From Catellatospora bangladeshensis (GTDB lineage: Bacteria > Actinomycetota > Actinomycetes > Mycobacteriales > Micromonosporaceae): a stretch of DNA of 64,000 nucleotides. Positions 35,108 through 44,433 of the stretch are shown one piece after another; the first letter of the stretch is position 1, and every line of letters begins with the position of its first letter. The stretch covers positions 175,999 through 239,998 of the forward strand of contig NZ_BONF01000012.1 of NCBI RefSeq assembly GCF_016862575.1, read 5' to 3'. Below the pieces are notes generated by a model. The model did no database searches. It saw only the letters and a list, made by a program, of their open reading frames with translations, and was not told the origin of the DNA. A program made the position numbers and the translations under genes.

Positions 35108-36553
35108 CTATGCCGCCCAGCCCTGGATCATGCCGTAGACCCCGAGCACCCAGGCCGCGACCGGCACCACCGAGACGACGACGAGCAGGTCGAACAGGTC
35201 CGCAGCGCGGCCGACGTACGGCGAGGGGGCCTTGCGGGACCAGGTCTGCCCGGCCAGCGCGATGATCATCGCGAGCACCACGGTGCCGACCGCGAAGAAG
35301 GCGCGGGTGCCGCCGTCGGTGAGGAAGACCGCCGCGCCCAGCAGCAGCACCCAGCCGAACAGGCCCGCGATCACCAGCGGCACCCGCTGCCGGACCGTGA
35401 CGAACAGCCGCGAGCGCAGCAGCAGCGCCGTCGCGCACACCGCGACCAGCACCCGGCCCGCGGTGCCGCCCGAGCCGACCAGGATCAGCCCGGCCGCGCC
35501 GGTCAGCACGGCGTACCCGATGAGCATGCCGGTGAGCAGCTCCTCGGAGCGGGCCACGGCGGCGAAGACGCGGGAGCGGTCGGGCAGGTCCGAGGCGCCC
35601 CGGTTGGCCGGCACGGCCGCGAAGGCGTTCTCGCCGGCCGGGCCGCGCGGCGGGGTGACCGACGGCACCGGCACCTTGCCGAACCGGATGGCCAGCACCG
35701 GCACCAGGCCGATGCCGCACACCAGCGCGCTCACCAGGACCGCCGCGGCACCGGCCGCGCCGAGGCCGCCGAGCAGCGCGGTCAGCGCGCCGAGCAGGCC
35801 CGCCGTGCCACCGGCGGTGAAGATGCGCAGCCCGTGGCCGACCCCGGCCGCTCCGAGCATCGCGAACAGCAGCACCGCCACGCAGCCGACCAGCAGCTGC
35901 GGCTCGCCGAGCCACGGGGCCAGCGGCGCCGGGCCGCCCTCCGCGCCGCCGAGCACCAGCGCGCCGCCCGCGAACGCGTACGGCAGCGCGAAGCCGGCCA
36001 GGGCGCTGCCGGTGACGCCGTCGCCGTACGCCCGCGATGCCAGCACGCCGCCGACCAGCAGCAGCACCGCCACCGTCAGGCCGAGGTAACCGCCGGGCGT
36101 CCACTGCGGACCGCCGTGCACCAGCGCCAGCACGCCCGCCGCGAGCAGGATGCCGGAACCGACCAGGGTGGACATCCGCGTCGCCGCGGGCGTCCACAGG
36201 GTGCCCCGGCGGCGCGCGCCCTCGGCGATCGCCTCGACGACGTCGTCGTACTCCAGCTCGGGCCAGTGCTCCTGGGCTGGCACCAGGTGCAGGATCTCGC
36301 CGTCGCGCACCGACTGCTGCTGCAGCGACATGCCCTCGGCGAGCGGGCTGCCGTCGGTGCGGCGCAGCACCCAGCCGCCGTGCTGCTCGCCGTCGTCGGC
36401 GAGGCCGACCCCGGCGTGGCGCAGCAGGTCGGGCAGCAGATCCGCCAGCGTCACCTGCTCAGGCAGCGCCACATCGACGCGGCGCTGCGGCGTCTGCAGC
36501 GAGATACGGGCGAGGCCGGTGGGGGACGCGGTCGTCGCGGCGGGGTAGCTCAC
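35108..36553 (-). CDS. eccD: type VII secretion integral membrane protein EccD
   Basis: A 481-residue protein with a ubiquitin-like N-terminal domain (about 14-92: ARISLQTPQRRVDVALPEQV onwards) followed by about eleven transmembrane helices. This is the EccD architecture, forming the inner-membrane vestibule of ESX/T7SS complexes. It starts at GTG 36553 and is transcribed divergently from eccC, sharing a 139-bp promoter region, with mycP downstream on the same strand. Confidence 0.92.
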   Translation of the reverse strand: MSYPAATTASPTGLARISLQTPQRRVDVALPEQVTLADLLPDLLRHAGVGLADDGEQHGGWVLRRTDGSPLAEGMSLQQQSVRDGEILHLVPAQEHWPELEYDDVVEAIAEGARRRGTLWTPAATRMSTLVGSGILLAAGVLALVHGGPQWTPGGYLGLTVAVLLLVGGVLASRAYGDGVTGSALAGFALPYAFAGGALVLGGAEGGPAPLAPWLGEPQLLVGCVAVLLFAMLGAAGVGHGLRIFTAGGTAGLLGALTALLGGLGAAGAAAVLVSALVCGIGLVPVLAIRFGKVPVPSVTPPRGPAGENAFAAVPANRGASDLPDRSRVFAAVARSEELLTGMLIGYAVLTGAAGLILVGSGGTAGRVLVAVCATALLLRSRLFVTVRQRVPLVIAGLFGWVLLLGAAVFLTDGGTRAFFAVGTVVLAMIIALAGQTWSRKAPSPYVGRAADLFDLLVVVSVVPVAAWVLGVYGMIQGWAA

Positions 36554-36692
36554 CCGGTACGTCTACCACGTTCCGGAGGAACGCGTCACCCCGCATCGAT
36601 CGCGGACGTCTTCATCACAGGCGGCCGGAAGCGACGGGTTCTCACATGGCCTAGCATGGCGGGCGGTCGATCGTCGTGGGGAGGCAATCGCT

Positions 36693-39600
36693 ATGGGTAC
36701 GGTGATCGTCAAGCGGGCGCCGCGTCGCCCCGCACCGGAGATCCCGGCGGGGGAACTCGTCATCGACGCGCCGCCGGAGATTCCGCAGGCCGCGGGCGGG
36801 CGCTGGCAGCAGGCCATGATGATCCTGCCGATGCTGGGCAGCGGCCTGGGCATGGCGATGATGGTCGGCCGCGGCCAGGGCGACAAGATGTCCTATCTGG
36901 CCGGCGGCATGATGGGCGTGTCCAGCCTCGGCATGATCGCCGCGAGCCTGATGAACGGCGCCGGCCAGCCGAAGAAGGCCGAGATGATGGCGGCCCGCCG
37001 GGAGTACCTGCGCCACCTCGCGGGCCTGCGCCGCCGCGCCCGCCAGGCGGTGCAGGCGCAGCGCACCGGCCTGTTCTACCGCCACCCCGACCCGCAGCGG
37101 CTGTGGTCCACCGTGGACAGCCACCGGCTCTGGGAGCGCCGCGGGCACGACCCTGACTTCGGCATCGTGCGCGTGGGCATCGGCCCGCAGTCGCTGGCCA
37201 CACCCCTGGTGCCGCCGGAGACCCGGCCGCTGGAGGAGCTGGAGCCGATGACGGCCGGGGCGCTGCGGCGCTTCCTGGACGCGTACTCCATCGTGCCGGA
37301 CCTCCCGGTGGCGCTGTCCATGCGCGGCTTCGGCCGGGTGTTCCTGCGCGGCGACGCCGCGCCCCGCACCGAGGGGATGTACACCAGCTCGGGCGAGCGC
37401 GACCACCGCGACGGCTCGGACGCGCACGGCCTTGCCCGCGCGATGCTGGCCCAGCTCGCCGTGTTCCACGCCCCGGACGACCTGGTCATCGCGGTGTGCG
37501 GCTCGTCCTACCGCCGCGACGCCTGGGACTGGGCCAAGTGGCTGCCGCACCACCAGCACCCGAGCCGGGTCGACGCGCTCGGCCCGATGCGCCTCTACGC
37601 CACGTCCGCGCCCGAGCTGGAGGAGCTGCTGACCGAGCTGCTCGCCGGGCGGCCCCGGTTCGGCGGCAGTGAGGGCGCCGGCCCGCACGTGGTCGTGGTG
37701 CTCGACGGCGCCGACATGGCCGGGGCGAACCTGCTGGCCGTGCCCGAGGGCCTGTCCGGCATGACCATCCTGGACCTGGACACCGCGCCGCCGCGCCTGC
37801 TGGAGCGCGGCATGCTGACGCTCGAAGTCCGCGGCCGCGAGCGCGAGCTGCACACCACCACCGCGACCTCCGTCGCCGAGGTCGGCGCGGCGGACCGGCT
37901 CGGCGTCGTCGAGGCCGAGGCGCTGGCCCGGCGGCTGGCCCCGCTGCGGCTGTCCGCCACCACGGTCACCAGCTCCACCGCGATGACCACCGAGAAGGGC
38001 CTGGCCGACCTGCTCGGCATCCCGGACCCGGAGCGCTTCGACGTCGCGTACGGGTGGTCGCCGCGCAGCAGCCGCAACATGCTGCGCACGCCGCTGGGCG
38101 TGGGCCCGGACGGCTCGCCGGTCGAGCTGGACATCAAGGAGTCGGCGCAGGACGGCATGGGCCCGCACGGCCTGCTGGTCGGCGCGACCGGCTCCGGCAA
38201 GTCCGAGCTGCTGCGCACGATGGTGCTCGGCCTGGCCGCGACGCACTCGTCGGAGCAGCTCAACTTCGTGCTGGTCGACTTCAAGGGCGGCGCGACGTTC
38301 GCCTCGCTGGACCGGCTGCCGCACACCTCCGCGGTCATCACCAACCTGGAGGGCGAGAGCCACCTGGTCAACCGCATGGGCGACGCGATCACCGGCGAGG
38401 TGCTGCGCCGCCAGGAGCTGCTGCGGGCGGCGGGCAACTTCGCCAACCTCAAGGACTACGAGAAAGCGCGCGCGGGCGGCGCGGCGATCGCTCCGCTCGC
38501 CTCGCTGTTCATCGTCTGCGACGAGTTCTCCGAGCTGCTCACCGCCAACCCGGACTTCATCGAGATCTTCGTGCAGATCGGCCGGGTCGGCCGGTCCATC
38601 GGCATGCACCTGCTGCTGGCCAGCCAGCGGCTGGAGGAGGGCCGCCTGCGCGGCCTGGACACGCACCTGTCGTACCGGATCGGCCTGCGCACCTTCTCCG
38701 CGATGGAGTCGCGCGCGGTGCTCGGCGTGGGCGACGCGTACGACCTGCCCAAGGCGCCCGGCCACGGCTACCTGAAGTTCGGCTCGGAGCCGCTGCAGCG
38801 GTTCAAGGGCGCGTACGTGTCCGGCTCGTTCAAGCGGGCCGGCGAGACCGCGACCCGCCGCAAGGACGACGGCAGCCAGATCGTGTACGACTTCAGCAAC
38901 CACTTCGTGCCCGTGCCGAAGAAGCCCGCCAACGCCGAGCCCGAGGTCAACTGGGACGTCAAGCCGGGCGAGAGCCTGATGGACGTCATGATCGAGCGCA
39001 TGGTCGGCCAGGGCCCGCCCGCGCACCAGGTGTGGCTGCCGCCGCTGGACATCTCCGACCCGCTCGACCTCGCCTTCGGGCAGCTCGGCCTGGTCGAGGG
39101 CCGGGGCCTCACGGTCGCCAACCCGGAGCTGCGCGGCGCGCTGCGGGTGCCCGTCGCCATCATCGACAAGCCCGCCCAGCAGCTGCGCGACCTGCAGTGG
39201 CTGCGGCTGGCCGACGGCGCGGCGGGGCACGTGGCGATCGCGGGCGGCGGCCAGAGCGGCAAGTCCACGCTGCTGCGCACCATCATCACCGGCCTGGCGC
39301 TCACCCACACCCCGCAGGAGGTGCAGGTCTACTGTCTGGACTTCGGCGGCGGGTCGCTGGGCGCGCTGCGCGACCTGCCGCACGTCGGCGGCGTCGCGGG
39401 CCGCCAGGACGCGCTGATGGTGCGGCGCACCGTCAGCGAGGTGTCACAGCTGCTCAACGCCCGCGAGGCCCGGTTCGCCGAGCACGGCATCGAGTCGATG
39501 GCGGCCTACCGCAGGCTGCGCGCGGCGGGACGGTTCACCGACGACCCGTACGGCGACGTGTTCCTGGTCGTGGACGGCTGGACCACGCTGCGCGAGAACT

Positions 39601-40691
39601 ACGACGACCTGGAGCCGGTGCTCACCGACTTCGCCACCCGCGGTCTCGCCTACGGCGTGCACCTGATCGCCTCCACGCTGCGCTGGCGCGACTTCCGGCC
39701 CGCCATCGCCGACCAGTTCGGCAGCAAGCTGGAGCTGAAGCTGGGCGACGCGAGCGACAGCATCTGCCGCGTCCGCAAGATCGCCCCGCAGGTGCCGGCC
39801 CGCCCCGGCTTCGGTGTCACCGTGGACGGCCTGTTCACACTGGCGCTGCGGCCCGACGTCGACGCCCTCGGCGACCGCGACGCGCTGGTGCAGCACATCA
39901 CCAAGCGCTGGACGGGCCAGCCCGCGCCACGGGTGCGCATGCTGCCCACGGTGTACGCGTACGAGCGGATGAGCCTGGACACGGCCGGGGACTGGACGCT
40001 GCCGATCGGCATCGCCGACGACCTGACCCCGGCGACCGTCGACTTCTTCGCCGACGTGCACCTCAGCGCGTTCGGCGAGAGCGAGAGCGGCAAGTCGACG
40101 CTGCTGCGGCAGATCGCCACCTCGATCGCGCGCAAGTACACGCCGGACCAGGCGAAGATGATCATCATGGACCCGAAGCGCAGCCTGCTCGGCGCGGTGA
40201 CCACCGAGCACCAGCTCGCGTACCTCAGCAACCCCGCCCAGCTGCGCGACTACGCCGAGGCGATCCGGCAGAAGATGGACGAGCGGCGCCCGCCGGACGA
40301 CGTGCGCCCCCAGGACATCCCGCTGCGGCCCTGGCTGGCCGGGCGCGGCGAGTTCTTCCTGATCATCGACGACTACGACATCGTGGTCGGGGCGTCGATG
40401 GGCCACCCGCTGGAGCCGCTGAGCGAGTTCCTGTTCCAGGCCCGCGACGTCGGTCTGCACCTCATCACGTCGTCCAACGCGAACTGGGGCGGCTACCGCT
40501 CGTCGAGCGACGTGGCGCTCACGAGGCTGGCCTCCGCCGGTGCGCCGTTCCTGATGCTGTCGGCGGAGAGCAGTGCGACCGCCCCGTTCGGCGCCCGCAT
40601 CAAGTACGAGCGGATGCCTCCCGGCCGCGGCCGCCTCATCACCCGCCGCGGCGGCCGCCTCGTCCAGCTCGCGGAGCTGCCGGCGTACTGA
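36693..40691 (+). CDS. eccC: type VII secretion ATPase EccC (fused EccCa-EccCb)
   Basis: The motor ATPase of the ESX/T7SS system, 1332 residues. Two transmembrane helices (about 36-60 and 70-90) are followed by three FtsK/SpoIIIE ATPase domains with P-loops GATGSGKS (near 497), GGGQSGKS (near 850) and GESESGKS (near 1128). The first domain also has VDFKGGATF and FIVCDEFSELL. The fused form is the usual one in streptomycetes and Micromonosporaceae. A GGGGAGG ribosome site precedes ATG 36693. Other expected components (EccB, EccE, EsxA/B) are not beside it. Confidence 0.95.
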   Translation: MGTVIVKRAPRRPAPEIPAGELVIDAPPEIPQAAGGRWQQAMMILPMLGSGLGMAMMVGRGQGDKMSYLAGGMMGVSSLGMIAASLMNGAGQPKKAEMMAARREYLRHLAGLRRRARQAVQAQRTGLFYRHPDPQRLWSTVDSHRLWERRGHDPDFGIVRVGIGPQSLATPLVPPETRPLEELEPMTAGALRRFLDAYSIVPDLPVALSMRGFGRVFLRGDAAPRTEGMYTSSGERDHRDGSDAHGLARAMLAQLAVFHAPDDLVIAVCGSSYRRDAWDWAKWLPHHQHPSRVDALGPMRLYATSAPELEELLTELLAGRPRFGGSEGAGPHVVVVLDGADMAGANLLAVPEGLSGMTILDLDTAPPRLLERGMLTLEVRGRERELHTTTATSVAEVGAADRLGVVEAEALARRLAPLRLSATTVTSSTAMTTEKGLADLLGIPDPERFDVAYGWSPRSSRNMLRTPLGVGPDGSPVELDIKESAQDGMGPHGLLVGATGSGKSELLRTMVLGLAATHSSEQLNFVLVDFKGGATFASLDRLPHTSAVITNLEGESHLVNRMGDAITGEVLRRQELLRAAGNFANLKDYEKARAGGAAIAPLASLFIVCDEFSELLTANPDFIEIFVQIGRVGRSIGMHLLLASQRLEEGRLRGLDTHLSYRIGLRTFSAMESRAVLGVGDAYDLPKAPGHGYLKFGSEPLQRFKGAYVSGSFKRAGETATRRKDDGSQIVYDFSNHFVPVPKKPANAEPEVNWDVKPGESLMDVMIERMVGQGPPAHQVWLPPLDISDPLDLAFGQLGLVEGRGLTVANPELRGALRVPVAIIDKPAQQLRDLQWLRLADGAAGHVAIAGGGQSGKSTLLRTIITGLALTHTPQEVQVYCLDFGGGSLGALRDLPHVGGVAGRQDALMVRRTVSEVSQLLNAREARFAEHGIESMAAYRRLRAAGRFTDDPYGDVFLVVDGWTTLRENYDDLEPVLTDFATRGLAYGVHLIASTLRWRDFRPAIADQFGSKLELKLGDASDSICRVRKIAPQVPARPGFGVTVDGLFTLALRPDVDALGDRDALVQHITKRWTGQPAPRVRMLPTVYAYERMSLDTAGDWTLPIGIADDLTPATVDFFADVHLSAFGESESGKSTLLRQIATSIARKYTPDQAKMIIMDPKRSLLGAVTTEHQLAYLSNPAQLRDYAEAIRQKMDERRPPDDVRPQDIPLRPWLAGRGEFFLIIDDYDIVVGASMGHPLEPLSEFLFQARDVGLHLITSSNANWGGYRSSSDVALTRLASAGAPFLMLSAESSATAPFGARIKYERMPPGRGRLITRRGGRLVQLAELPAY

Positions 40692-40697
40692 CCGCTT

Positions 40698-40757
40698 GCA
40701 GTTTCGGGGAAAGTGCAGCCATCGGGCGACCGGAGGGCGCGGTTTCCCCGAAACTGC
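40698..40757. repeat. dispersed palindrome family C, copy 2
   Basis: GCAGTTTCGGGGAAA (40698-40712) and its exact complement at 40743-40757, 7 bases after the eccC stop, 30-nt centre. Confidence 0.85.
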
Positions 40758-40764
40758 GAACGGA

Positions 40765-40804
40765 TACGCGAAAGGGCCGCCCCGACGGGCGGCCCTTTCG
40801 CGTA
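40765..40804. terminator. bidirectional terminator between eccC and ppa
   Basis: Perfect 18-bp stem (40765-40782 with 40787-40804), CGAC loop, with AAAGGG/CCCTTT blocks, between convergent genes. Confidence 0.9.
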
Positions 40805-40813
40805 TAGCCCGCG

Positions 40814-41308
40814 TCAGTGCTCGTGCGGGGTCTCCTTGGCGCGCTCGAACGAGCGCACGATCTCGGCCTCGGCCTCGGTGCGGCCGACCCAGGTCGCGCC
40901 CTCGACGCTCTTGCCGGGCTCGAGGTCCTTGTAGACCTCGAAGAAGTGCTGGATCTCCAGGCGGTCGAACTCGGCCACGTGATGGATGTCACGCAGGTGC
41001 TCCAGGCGCGGGTCGTCGGCCGGGACGCAGAGGACCTTGTCGTCGCCGCCCTTCTCGTCGCGCATGCGGAACATGCCGATGGCCCGGCACCGGATCAGGC
41101 AGCCGGGGAAGGTCGGCTCCTGCACCAGCACCAGGGCGTCGAGCGGGTCACCGTCCTCGCCCAGCGTGTTCTCGATGAAGCCGTAGTCGGCCGGGTACTG
41201 CGTGGAGGTGAAAAGGGTGCGATCCAGCCGGATGCGCCCGGTCTCGTGGTCGACCTCGTACTTGTTCCGCTGCCCCTTGGGGATCTCAACCGTGACGTCG
41301 AAATCCAT
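40814..41308 (-). CDS. ppa: inorganic pyrophosphatase
   Basis: A family I soluble pyrophosphatase of 164 residues that hydrolyses PPi to drive biosynthesis. The metal-binding signature [17 protein letters not shown], the N-terminal [11 protein letters not shown] and the C-terminal [13 protein letters not shown] helix are complete. GGGAG lies six bases before ATG 41308, and a TAAAAT -10 box at 41350-41355 lies upstream on the same strand. Divergent from dacB, as in M. tuberculosis (Rv3628/Rv3627c). Confidence 0.97.
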   Translation of the reverse strand: MDFDVTVEIPKGQRNKYEVDHETGRIRLDRTLFTSTQYPADYGFIENTLGEDGDPLDALVLVQEPTFPGCLIRCRAIGMFRMRDEKGGDDKVLCVPADDPRLEHLRDIHHVAEFDRLEIQHFFEVYKDLEPGKSVEGATWVGRTEAEAEIVRSFERAKETPHEH

Positions 41309-41399
41309 TTCACACTCCCATTGGCCTGTTAGTTCGCCGACGTTGGCGAATTTTAGTTAGTCTCGCCTGGCTGGTTCGGGGCTTCGGAGGAGGGCCGCG
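41309..41399. promoter_or_regulatory. divergent ppa/dacB promoter region
   Basis: The minus-strand TAAAAT at 41350-41355 is a near-consensus -10 for ppa (5' leader about 35 nt). On the plus strand, TAGTCT at 41358-41363 could serve dacB, with the GGAGGAGGG ribosome site before its start. Confidence 0.5.
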
Positions 41400-43433
41400 T
41401 TGGGGAGGCAAGGTTCACACTACGGGGCCGAACCCGCAGATGGCGGGGGATCCACGCCGGGCGAGTGGGTGTGGAGCGGCCGGGAGTGGGTGTGGCAACC
41501 CCACAATGGTTATCCACAGCCCGTGGACCAGGGACTTGGTGGGTATCCACCGTCTTATCCACAGGCCGCGAGCCCGGGACCGAGCGGTTATCCACAGGAT
41601 GTGCACAGCTCGCCCACTGACCCGCAGTATGCGTCCGGATACGGTGCGTACGGACAGAACGCCCCTGGTCACAGCGGTCATCCCCAGCCGGGCGGTTATC
41701 CACAGACCACCCCTGACCAGCGGGGATATCCACAGGTCGGCCACGGCCCCGGTGGACATCAGTCGGGTATGGGACAGACCGGATATCCACAGCCCTACGG
41801 GCAGACCTACCCACAGGCCCAGCCCTACGGCGGCCCGCCCGGCTACGGCTACGGCGCCCCGGGCCAGGACGAACCGACCCAGACCCAGCCCGCGGTGACC
41901 GGCCCGCCACCGGGCGCGCGCCCGAGCGCCCCGGTCCGCCCGCCCGCGCGTCCGGAGGGGAGCGCCTCCGGCAAGCCGAGGAAGCGCAAACGCCGCGGCC
42001 TGCTGGTGACGGTGCTCACACTGGTCGTGACGCTCGGCGTAGGTCTGGTCGGCGTCGCCGTCCTGAAACCCGGCCTGCTGTCCGATCTCCTCGCCAGCCC
42101 CGGCTGGCAGTCGCCGAGCGCGGCGCCGCCCGCCGAGCCGGTCGCGGCGCCGGTGCTCGCCAAGCTGGCCGACGCGCCGCTGCCCGACGCGCAGCAGCTG
42201 AAGGCCCTGCTCGATCCGCTGGTCACCGGCACGGAGCTGGGCGACCAGGTGAGCGTGTCGGTGGTCGACGCCGGCACGGGGCAGGTGCTCTACGAGCGGG
42301 CGCCCACCGAGATGCTCACCCCGGCGTCCAACACGAAGCTGGTCACGGCCGCGGCCGTGCTGTCCACCCGGGGGCCCGACTACCGGATCACCACCCGGGT
42401 GGTGGCCGGGGCGAACCCGGGCGAGGTCGTGCTGATCGGCGCCGGTGACGCCACGCTGGGCGTCACCAAGGAGAAGTACTACGCGGGCGCGCCGCAGCTC
42501 GACGACCTCGCGGCCCAGGTCAAGAAGGCGATGGGGGACACCCCGATCACCAAGGTGATCCTCGACGGCTCGCTGTTCCCCGGCCCGGTCACGGCCCCCA
42601 CCTGGTCGCCGAACGCGGCCAAGGAGGGCAACGTCTCGAAGATCCCCGCCCTGATGATCAACGGGGCGCGCACCGGGCTGAAGGACCGCAAGACCCCCTT
42701 CGAGCGCTACAACGACCCCGAGCGTGCGGCCGGGGACGCGTTCGCGAAGCTGCTCGGCGTGCCGGCCAGCGCGGTCGCGAAGGGCAAGGCCCCCGCGGGC
42801 ACCGGCGGCGGCCAGGTCGCCGCCAGCGCCTCCGCCGCGCCCAGCGCGGCCGCCGGGCCGCCCGCCCCGGGCACCGAGCTGGGCGCGGTCCGCTCGGCGC
42901 CGCTGCTGCGCCAGGTCGAGCAGATGCTCATCGAGAGCGACAACACCCTGGCCGAGACGCTGGCCCGGCAGGTCGCCCTGGCCAAGGGCAAGCCCGCCTC
43001 GTTCGCCGGTGCCGCCGAGGCGCTGGAGGAGGTGGTGGCCGAGCTGGGCCTCGACCCCGCGCAGAGCACCCTGCACGACGGCTCCGGCATGTCGGCCGGT
43101 AACAAGCTCACCCCGCGCATCCTGACCAGCCTGCTGGTCAAGGCGTACGGCGGCGGCACCGTGCTCGGCGACTTCTTCAACGGCCTGCCGGTCGGCGGCT
43201 GGTCGGGCACCATGACCGAGCGCTTCGGAAAGTCCACCACCGGCTTCGGCGTGGTGCGCGCCAAGAGCGGCACCCTGAACGGCGTGAACTCGCTGTCCGG
43301 CGTCGTCGAGACCGCCGACGGGCGGCTGCTGGCCTTCGCCGTGCTGGCCGACAAGGTGCCGATCGGCATGTACCCGGCGCAGGAGCTGCTCGACAAGATC
43401 CCCGCCGCGATGGCCACCTGCGGCTGCCACTGA
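41400..43433 (+). CDS. dacB: D-alanyl-D-alanine carboxypeptidase/endopeptidase (peptidase S13)
   Basis: A class C low-molecular-weight PBP of 677 residues that trims peptidoglycan stem peptides. It has a 190-residue cytoplasmic N-terminus rich in Gly/Tyr/Pro/Gln with GYPQ repeats, a transmembrane helix (about 199-222), then the S13 domain with Ser310-x-x-Lys313 (SNTK), Ser513-Asp-Asn (SDN) and Lys622-Ser-Gly (KSG). It starts at a TTG behind GGAGGAGGG. Equals Rv3627c by position, but the long repeat tail is unusual, and its GYPQ codons (GGT TAT CCA CAG) create a row of DnaA-box nonamers. Its stop is four bases from the convergent tilS. Confidence 0.92.
   Translation: MGRQGSHYGAEPADGGGSTPGEWVWSGREWVWQPHNGYPQPVDQGLGGYPPSYPQAASPGPSGYPQDVHSSPTDPQYASGYGAYGQNAPGHSGHPQPGGYPQTTPDQRGYPQVGHGPGGHQSGMGQTGYPQPYGQTYPQAQPYGGPPGYGYGAPGQDEPTQTQPAVTGPPPGARPSAPVRPPARPEGSASGKPRKRKRRGLLVTVLTLVVTLGVGLVGVAVLKPGLLSDLLASPGWQSPSAAPPAEPVAAPVLAKLADAPLPDAQQLKALLDPLVTGTELGDQVSVSVVDAGTGQVLYERAPTEMLTPASNTKLVTAAAVLSTRGPDYRITTRVVAGANPGEVVLIGAGDATLGVTKEKYYAGAPQLDDLAAQVKKAMGDTPITKVILDGSLFPGPVTAPTWSPNAAKEGNVSKIPALMINGARTGLKDRKTPFERYNDPERAAGDAFAKLLGVPASAVAKGKAPAGTGGGQVAASASAAPSAAAGPPAPGTELGAVRSAPLLRQVEQMLIESDNTLAETLARQVALAKGKPASFAGAAEALEEVVAELGLDPAQSTLHDGSGMSAGNKLTPRILTSLLVKAYGGGTVLGDFFNGLPVGGWSGTMTERFGKSTTGFGVVRAKSGTLNGVNSLSGVVETADGRLLAFAVLADKVPIGMYPAQELLDKIPAAMATCGCH
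41510..41791 (+). promoter_or_regulatory. cluster of DnaA-box nonamers within dacB
   Basis: Exact TTATCCACA occurs at 41510-41518, 41555-41563, 41588-41596 and 41696-41704. One-mismatch ATATCCACA occurs at 41726-41734 and 41783-41791, with weaker forms near 41543 and 41807. All are on the plus strand and encode Y-P-Q/H within the dacB N-terminal repeats. TTATCCACA is the classical DnaA box; actinobacterial boxes are usually TTGTCCACA, with TTATCCACA accepted by many DnaA proteins. There is no dnaA or dnaN nearby. Confidence 0.6.
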
Positions 43434-43437
43434 GGGC

Positions 43438-44433
43438 TCAGCCCGGTGCGGCGGCCAGCTCGCCGTCGCGCCGGGCCACCGCGATCCCGCCGGGCAGCAG
43501 CGTCGGCCCCTGCCCGTGCCACGTGGTGACCAGCGCGTCCAGCGCCGCCACATGCCGGTGCGACAGCGCCGCGCGGGGCGCGCCCAGCTCCGCGGCCCAC
43601 CCGTGCAGCACCCGCGTGCGCAGCGCCGCGGGCAGCTTCCCCAGCTCGGCTGTGGACAACCCATCGGGGGTACGGCAGCGCGCCAGCGCCGCCTCCGCCA
43701 GCTCGTCGAGGTACGCCGTGTCCTCGGCCAGCAGGCCCGCGGTCCGGGCCAGGTTCGCCACCACGCCCTCGCCGAGCGCCGTGACCAGCGCCGGGAGCAG
43801 GTCCGCCCGCACCCGCGCGCGAGCGTAGGACGGGTCTGTGTTGTGCGGGTCCTCCCACGGGGTCAGCCCGAGCGCGGCGCACGCCGCCCGGCACGTCTCC
43901 CGGGGCACGTCCAGCAGCGGCCGCGCGAACCGTGCCCCGAGGTGCTCCCGCAGGGTCGGCATGCCCGCCAGCCCGCGCGGCCCGGCGCCGCGCGCCAGCG
44001 CCAGCAGCACCGTCTCGGCCTGGTCGTCGCGGGTATGTCCGAGCAGGACCGCCGCCGCATCGTGCCGCCGTGCCGCGCCGGCCAGCGCGGCATACCGCGC
44101 CTCCCGCGCCGCCGCCTCCGGCCCGCCCGCCGTCCCGACCTCGACCGTGGCCACCTCGACGGGCTCGAATCCCTGCGTGCGCGCCCAGCTCGCCACCTGC
44201 CCGGCCCGCTCCGCCGAACCCTCCTGCAACCCGTGATCCACCGTCACCAGCCCGGCCCGCCACCCCAGACGCGGCGCGACGAACGCGGCGCACGCGGCCA
44301 GCGCCAGCGAATCCGCCCCGCCCGAACACGCCACCAACACCATCGGCGGCCGTGCGGCCACCTCGGGGAGGGTGGGCAGGAGGGTGCGGATCGCGGCGCG
44401 GATCGCGGCGATCGAGGGGTCGAGCCGGGTCAT
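43438..44433 (-). CDS. tilS: tRNA(Ile)-lysidine synthase
   Basis: Converts cytidine 34 of the AUA-reading tRNA-Ile to lysidine with ATP and lysine; essential for reading AUA codons. The 331-residue protein has the PP-loop ACSGGADSLAL (37-45), GHTRDDQAETVLL, and the C-terminal tRNA-binding part. ATG 44433 overlaps the stop of the metalloprotease gene upstream (ATGA), as in M. tuberculosis Rv3626c-Rv3625c. The usual downstream partner hpt has been separated by 6.5 kb of inserted genes. Codon 260 region carries a chance TGTGGACAA (43651-43659). Confidence 0.94.
   Translation of the reverse strand: MTRLDPSIAAIRAAIRTLLPTLPEVAARPPMVLVACSGGADSLALAACAAFVAPRLGWRAGLVTVDHGLQEGSAERAGQVASWARTQGFEPVEVATVEVGTAGGPEAAAREARYAALAGAARRHDAAAVLLGHTRDDQAETVLLALARGAGPRGLAGMPTLREHLGARFARPLLDVPRETCRAACAALGLTPWEDPHNTDPSYARARVRADLLPALVTALGEGVVANLARTAGLLAEDTAYLDELAEAALARCRTPDGLSTAELGKLPAALRTRVLHGWAAELGAPRAALSHRHVAALDALVTTWHGQGPTLLPGGIAVARRDGELAAAPG

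Noticed and set aside
36651..39383. Minus-strand open frame of 910 codons
   Set aside because: Shadow of eccC; the eccC strand has three P-loops and a good ribosome site.
41309..41800. Chromosomal replication origin
   Set aside because: DnaA-box nonamers are present but within a coding frame; no dnaA, dnaN, AT-rich unwinding element or non-coding spacer of origin size is seen.
43651..43659. DnaA box (TTGTCCACA, minus strand) in tilS
   Set aside because: A single isolated match in an ordinary coding context; not evidence of function by itself.
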